Below, in pieces: positions 59,986-64,000 of a DNA stretch of 64,000 nt (positions are counted from its first letter, which is position 1; each line of letters opens with the position of its first letter). The notes beneath the pieces were generated by a model. It made no database searches and was not told where the DNA came from. It saw nothing but the letters and a program-made list of their open reading frames with translations. The position numbers were made by a program, and so were the translations under genes. The DNA comes from Talinum fruticosum (taxonomy: Eukaryota; Streptophyta; Magnoliopsida; Caryophyllales; Talinaceae): the NCBI GenBank assembly GCA_021018815.1, contig JAITYX010000008.1, positions 7,252,001 through 7,316,000 of the forward strand, in the 5' to 3' direction.

Positions 59986-62900
59986 GATTTGGATTAGGCA
60001 GATCATAAAATTAATTAGGCCTTAATGTTGGTTTTTAATATTCTATTACTAGTTTTTAGTGTCCCCTCCCACCTCTTGATTTGTACTTCTTGTTTATAGC
60101 AAGGGGACAACGTGATGCTTGTGAATCAGATTGAATTGAAAAACCATATATTATATGATATGGATATATGAAACCAATCCTCTTCTTTGTCACATTGTTG
60201 GATACTTTTGAAACCATCAAATCACTTTTTTTTTTTTTTGGAAATTTTTTAAAGCAATCACATCCTCCTTTTCTGCTTCACATTTAGGTTCAAAATCACC
60301 CCATTCCACCCTTCTTGAATGAGTATTCTGTTAGATAAGGTATTACAAATACATGTAAATGTATTATGAAATGCCTCTAACTAGAAAAAAAAAATCGGTT
60401 TCGCTAAAAATTCTTATATAAAACCAACTTATACAAATAATTTATGTTCGAATTTCAAATAGTTAAAATATAACTTCTAAACTCAAGATAACATAATTTT
60501 ACTAGTAAAAACATATGTATCATTGATTATCTCAAACTTTTATAGATGAGCAGGTTAATCAAAGTAATATTATCCAACTTTCTAAAGATACCAATTTTTT
60601 TTAGAGAGCATGATTTTTACTTTATAGATAACGCATCCATCAATATATAATCGGTAATTGGCTGAGGGCATACCTCCAACCAAACCTGCTCCGACCCAGA
60701 GAGAATAAATCTAGCTAGGGTGGGTAATGGGGCAAGCATTAATATCTAGAATACCAAGTTAATATAAGTAAAGTACAAGTAAAATATAAATCTTAAGTTT
60801 ACCAAATGGTCAACACGTACTAATTTCCTATTAAATCATATCCATAATCCTATAATAATTTAAAATTGAATTCATATATTATTATACCGTCCTTTTAGGA
60901 AGACTTTATCAACTCGCTTGCTCACATACTAATTCGTGCACTTTTATAGTATGTTAATTACTCAAACTCTTCATTTTACTTTAATTACCTTTATCAAATA
61001 CTTAGCGTTTGACTATACTTTATTTTAGATAGAAAAAAATTATAAAAAATTATAAAAACTAACTCGATACGTGATATCCCCTTAATATTGCAAATTCTTA
61101 TATCTATTTGAGAGCATATTCTCTTAATGGACATGTCACAAAGTTAGGCTCACAAAATCCCCTTATTTTTCTTTTCGTCCAATTATTTAGTGATATATAT
61201 CCCGAAAACATATATTTTCGGATGTATAATTGACGTTATGACTTAACATGGTACAGGTAACAGAGTACCAAAACGTTGACACATAAAAAGGGGAGTTTGT
61301 GAGAGATGAGTGCATAAATTTAAAAGTGGGGTCCAAGTCGAATGCCCAGGGTAGCCGGGGAATAAGGGGTTTGTTTTTGTTAGAGTGGAAGAGATTGCAA
61401 TCAGCAATGTCAGTTACAGTTGTGTACAAAACAAAGCCTGCATAGAATTGCTTGCTGTTGCTAGTCAATGTCACGATATTTGCATGAAAACAGAAGAAGA
61501 TGGAGATAGACAGAGAAAAAGAGAGAGCATGGAAACAGCACTGCCATTGGCCATTGCCCCTGTTCAAACCTGGACAATGAAATTATTACTTTTACTCAGA
61601 AAAAAAAACAGAGAATTTTATTAAAAAGGCAGGAATTTCTGGGGATCTCAAATTTTAAAAGCTGCTTTTCTGCTGTTTTTTTTTTTTTTTGTGGGCTATC
61701 TTTCTTGTTCAGTGTAATGTTGTATGATATATATCTCAAGGTGGTCATGCTTGGTCAAATGTACGTTAATAAATAATAATATGTGCAAATATTTTATGCT
61801 ATTTTTTTTCTGTAAATATACATTCATGCACCTTGAATGAGCATCCATCCACTTCAGTTTCAACGTGCATGGTATAGTACTATAGCTAGTGCATGGAGGA
61901 GAAACTGAATTTTTGCATCACTTCACAACATGGGTTTCAGTTGAGGTTTCCTTTTTTTAAATTTAGAATAGTCAAATTTAAAATTTAATTGTTGCCGCTA
62001 ACGTGTTCATATATATATATTATGCGTATATCAATTCTTATTTTTTAATTACTGATAAAAAAATTTTAAAAAACAGTTTATTGAGAAGAGGTGCAACATA
62101 TATCTAGCAAAGACGTAAGTATTTGCTATATATATAAAACATTCACTAGTGATCACCGGTGATGAAAGGCAAAGAAAGTCCTTGGCCAATATCATAAATT
62201 TATTGAAATTTATATTGAGGATGAGTCGATGAATTAACAGCACAATCTAAATGACTAAGCACGAAGAAATTTATGCTCTCCCAATCCTCACATACCCTGT
62301 TTGTTTTTTTGGGTATACTAGCAAGCAAGTTCTTTATCGCTTACAAATTTTGAATTTTTGAACCAACTTCTTCAAGTAGTCAACATTCAAGATGCATAAT
62401 TCAATCCAGTTTACAGGAGGCAGTTTGAAGAGGCTGGTGTGCCATATTCAACCCTCAGAAAACATTTTATGCATTGAATTTTCTTTGATATTGGTATAGT
62501 GTGTAAAATGTTTTCTGTTTTTATGGATCCAATATTGATATAATATATCTATTGGCATGAGTTTATAGATATTTTGATAAAAAAATCCTATTTATAAGGA
62601 AACTTGGTAATTAAGGTTTTTTTTTTCTGAAGTGTTATATATATATATAATGATATTTTAAAAGCTAATGATCAAATAATTTGTAAAATGAAAGTACAAC
62701 ATGCTTCATAATTAATTATCACGCATTATATCTTTAGATATTAATATACAGATCAATAATCTAATTTTTTGGGTTAAATATTGTTTAAATAGTTTACTTA
62801 GCTCAATATATTGGATGCTTTAAGTAAACTATCAAATTATTAATAATTCCGATTGAATATCTACTTGAAAATTTCATCCTTAAATAAAAAGATATACTTA

Positions 62901-63036
62901 AACACATGTCCTATAAATTAATAAAATAAGTAATTACATCGCTGTGTAACTTATAAAAATCATAATAGTATAAGAGCAAACAACTCTATATGTATTCTAT
63001 TTATCTACCGTTCTTTCTAACTTAATTTCTGGACTG
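59986..63036. other. 3' region of the MYB gene, then AT-rich intergenic DNA
   Basis: The first ~200 bp is likely 3' UTR. A slightly GC-richer stretch at 61310-61600 has open frames on both strands, but none resembles a known family. Short (TA)n runs lie at about 62010 and 62638. Confidence 0.45.
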
Positions 63037-63144
63037 ATGAACAAACTACTTACTGCACCCCTAGTTTTAGCGGTAGGCAAGGCAAGCTATGGTGGCCGAG
63101 GGAAAGGCAAACCCAAGATTAACTTTAAGCAATTTATACCCTAA
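63037..63144 (+). CDS. Possible 35-residue small ORF
   Basis: The frame encodes MNKLLTAPLVLAVGKASYGG then RGKGKPKINFKQFIP and a stop. It has a short hydrophobic start and a Gly/Lys-rich body and stands out from its AT-rich surroundings by composition. It could be a chance frame or an exon remnant. No family recognised. Confidence 0.12.
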   Translation: MNKLLTAPLVLAVGKASYGGRGKGKPKINFKQFIP

Positions 63145-64000
63145 ATTCTTCTCATAAAAAATAGATTCCTGCTGAAATCCCTTAAAAGATTATCATCCCA
63201 TACAGTGACCATTTTTCATCACAAAAAGACTTGTTTGATCCCACTGTTTTTTGCTCAATACACCAACAAAATCTCATCACATTTCAAGGTACAATAACTA
63301 AATCATCAAAAATGGATGGAGGACTACCAACAATAACTAGCACCTCATTAAGAGTACACACATTCATGGTACCCAAACCTCAACAACTATATCTCAACCA
63401 GTCCAAGAACACCCTATACCTAAAACGCTCGTTTTCTTTTTAACCAAATTGAAAATCTCCAAAAGAATAACATTTATGACATGACTAGATTGATTTGATG
63501 AATAGTTCTCTTCTAGGGTTTATATTATCATGGTGTCTTTTGTATAAATAAAATAAAAAAATTTGGGTGAAATGACTTGAAAAAGAGGAGTCTTTATAGG
63601 TCGGTTTTTGTGCATAGTAAGTGATCTAAATTTAGATAAAAGGAAGCATAATGTCTTTTCAACTTGTTGTGGTTGTCATCACAGGCATATGAATATTCCT
63701 TGTCTTTCTCAAGAGATGGACGAGTTTTTCAAAAGGGCACATGATGAACGTCCTAAAAGCAAAGAGCCCATAAGCTAAGGAACTTGTCATGGTGCTAAAA
63801 ACAGGACATTATCAACGAAATTGGAGAAAGAAAGGTGCATGGATTTATGTATATCAACCTATGCACCAATTTATGTGACAATGAATTCAAGGGAAAACAA
63901 AAAACTGTTTTTTTTTTTTTTTTTTTTTGCCTATGTTAATCATGCATGTGTTCTTGTGGCTTTAATTGCGCAGTAATTTGCAGGTAATTACTTGTTGATT
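63145..64000. other. AT-rich intergenic DNA to the window end
   Basis: No gene recognised. A T run of more than 20 bp occurs near 63910. Confidence 0.45.

Noticed and set aside
61187..61624. Open frames of 79 and 126 codons on opposite strands near 61.4 kb
   Set aside because: Mutual antisense frames, no start context or family similarity, and no splice partners found by eye.

Overview
This is nuclear DNA from a flowering plant, probably a dicot. It is AT-rich, with long microsatellites, many degraded transposons and widely spaced intron-containing genes. It carries plant-specific families (a plant tandem CCCH zinc-finger protein, an R2R3-MYB, an En/Spm CACTA transposase) and plant snRNA promoters with the upstream sequence element RTCCCACATCG.

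Layout. Bases 1-3640 hold a decayed CACTA transposon on the minus strand: the start of an accessory ORF, then a multiply frameshifted TNP2-type transposase. Bases 7440-8398 encode an intronless RR-TZF CCCH zinc-finger protein, broken as read by one missing base in a C run. From about 8.4 to 18 kb I see no gene, only microsatellites, small tandem duplications and transposon-like debris. A 1.07 kb repeat occurs at 18158-19239 and again at 54191-55254 in the same orientation, bracketing the central region. Bases 19240-27046 hold a MITE and a cluster of AT-rich repeats with GA/CT cores.

The centrepiece is a tandem array at 27047-53868: six head-to-tail copies of a unit of about 4.47 kb. Every unit has the same plus-strand order. 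First is a U4 spliceosomal RNA gene with its USE 75 bp upstream. Next is a two-exon WD40 gene closely resembling plant DPH7 (diphthine methylesterase, diphthamide pathway). Third is an snRNA-type promoter followed by only the first ~27 nt of a U2-like RNA. Last is a U12 (minor spliceosome) snRNA gene with its USE 76 bp upstream. So one amplified unit links a major-spliceosome RNA, a minor-spliceosome RNA, a chimeric U2-like transcription unit and a translation-factor modification gene. The copies are nearly identical except for small indels that fall almost entirely at CAG/CTG/CCG positions. These break the DPH7 frame in each copy, although a position-by-position consensus reads through. I suspect base-calling error at CHG-methylated cytosines rather than six independent decays.

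Downstream are a Tourist-like MITE (56681-57019) and a three-exon R2R3-MYB gene (57795-59985) with a probable GC-AG second intron. The rest, to 64000, is AT-rich and apparently non-coding.
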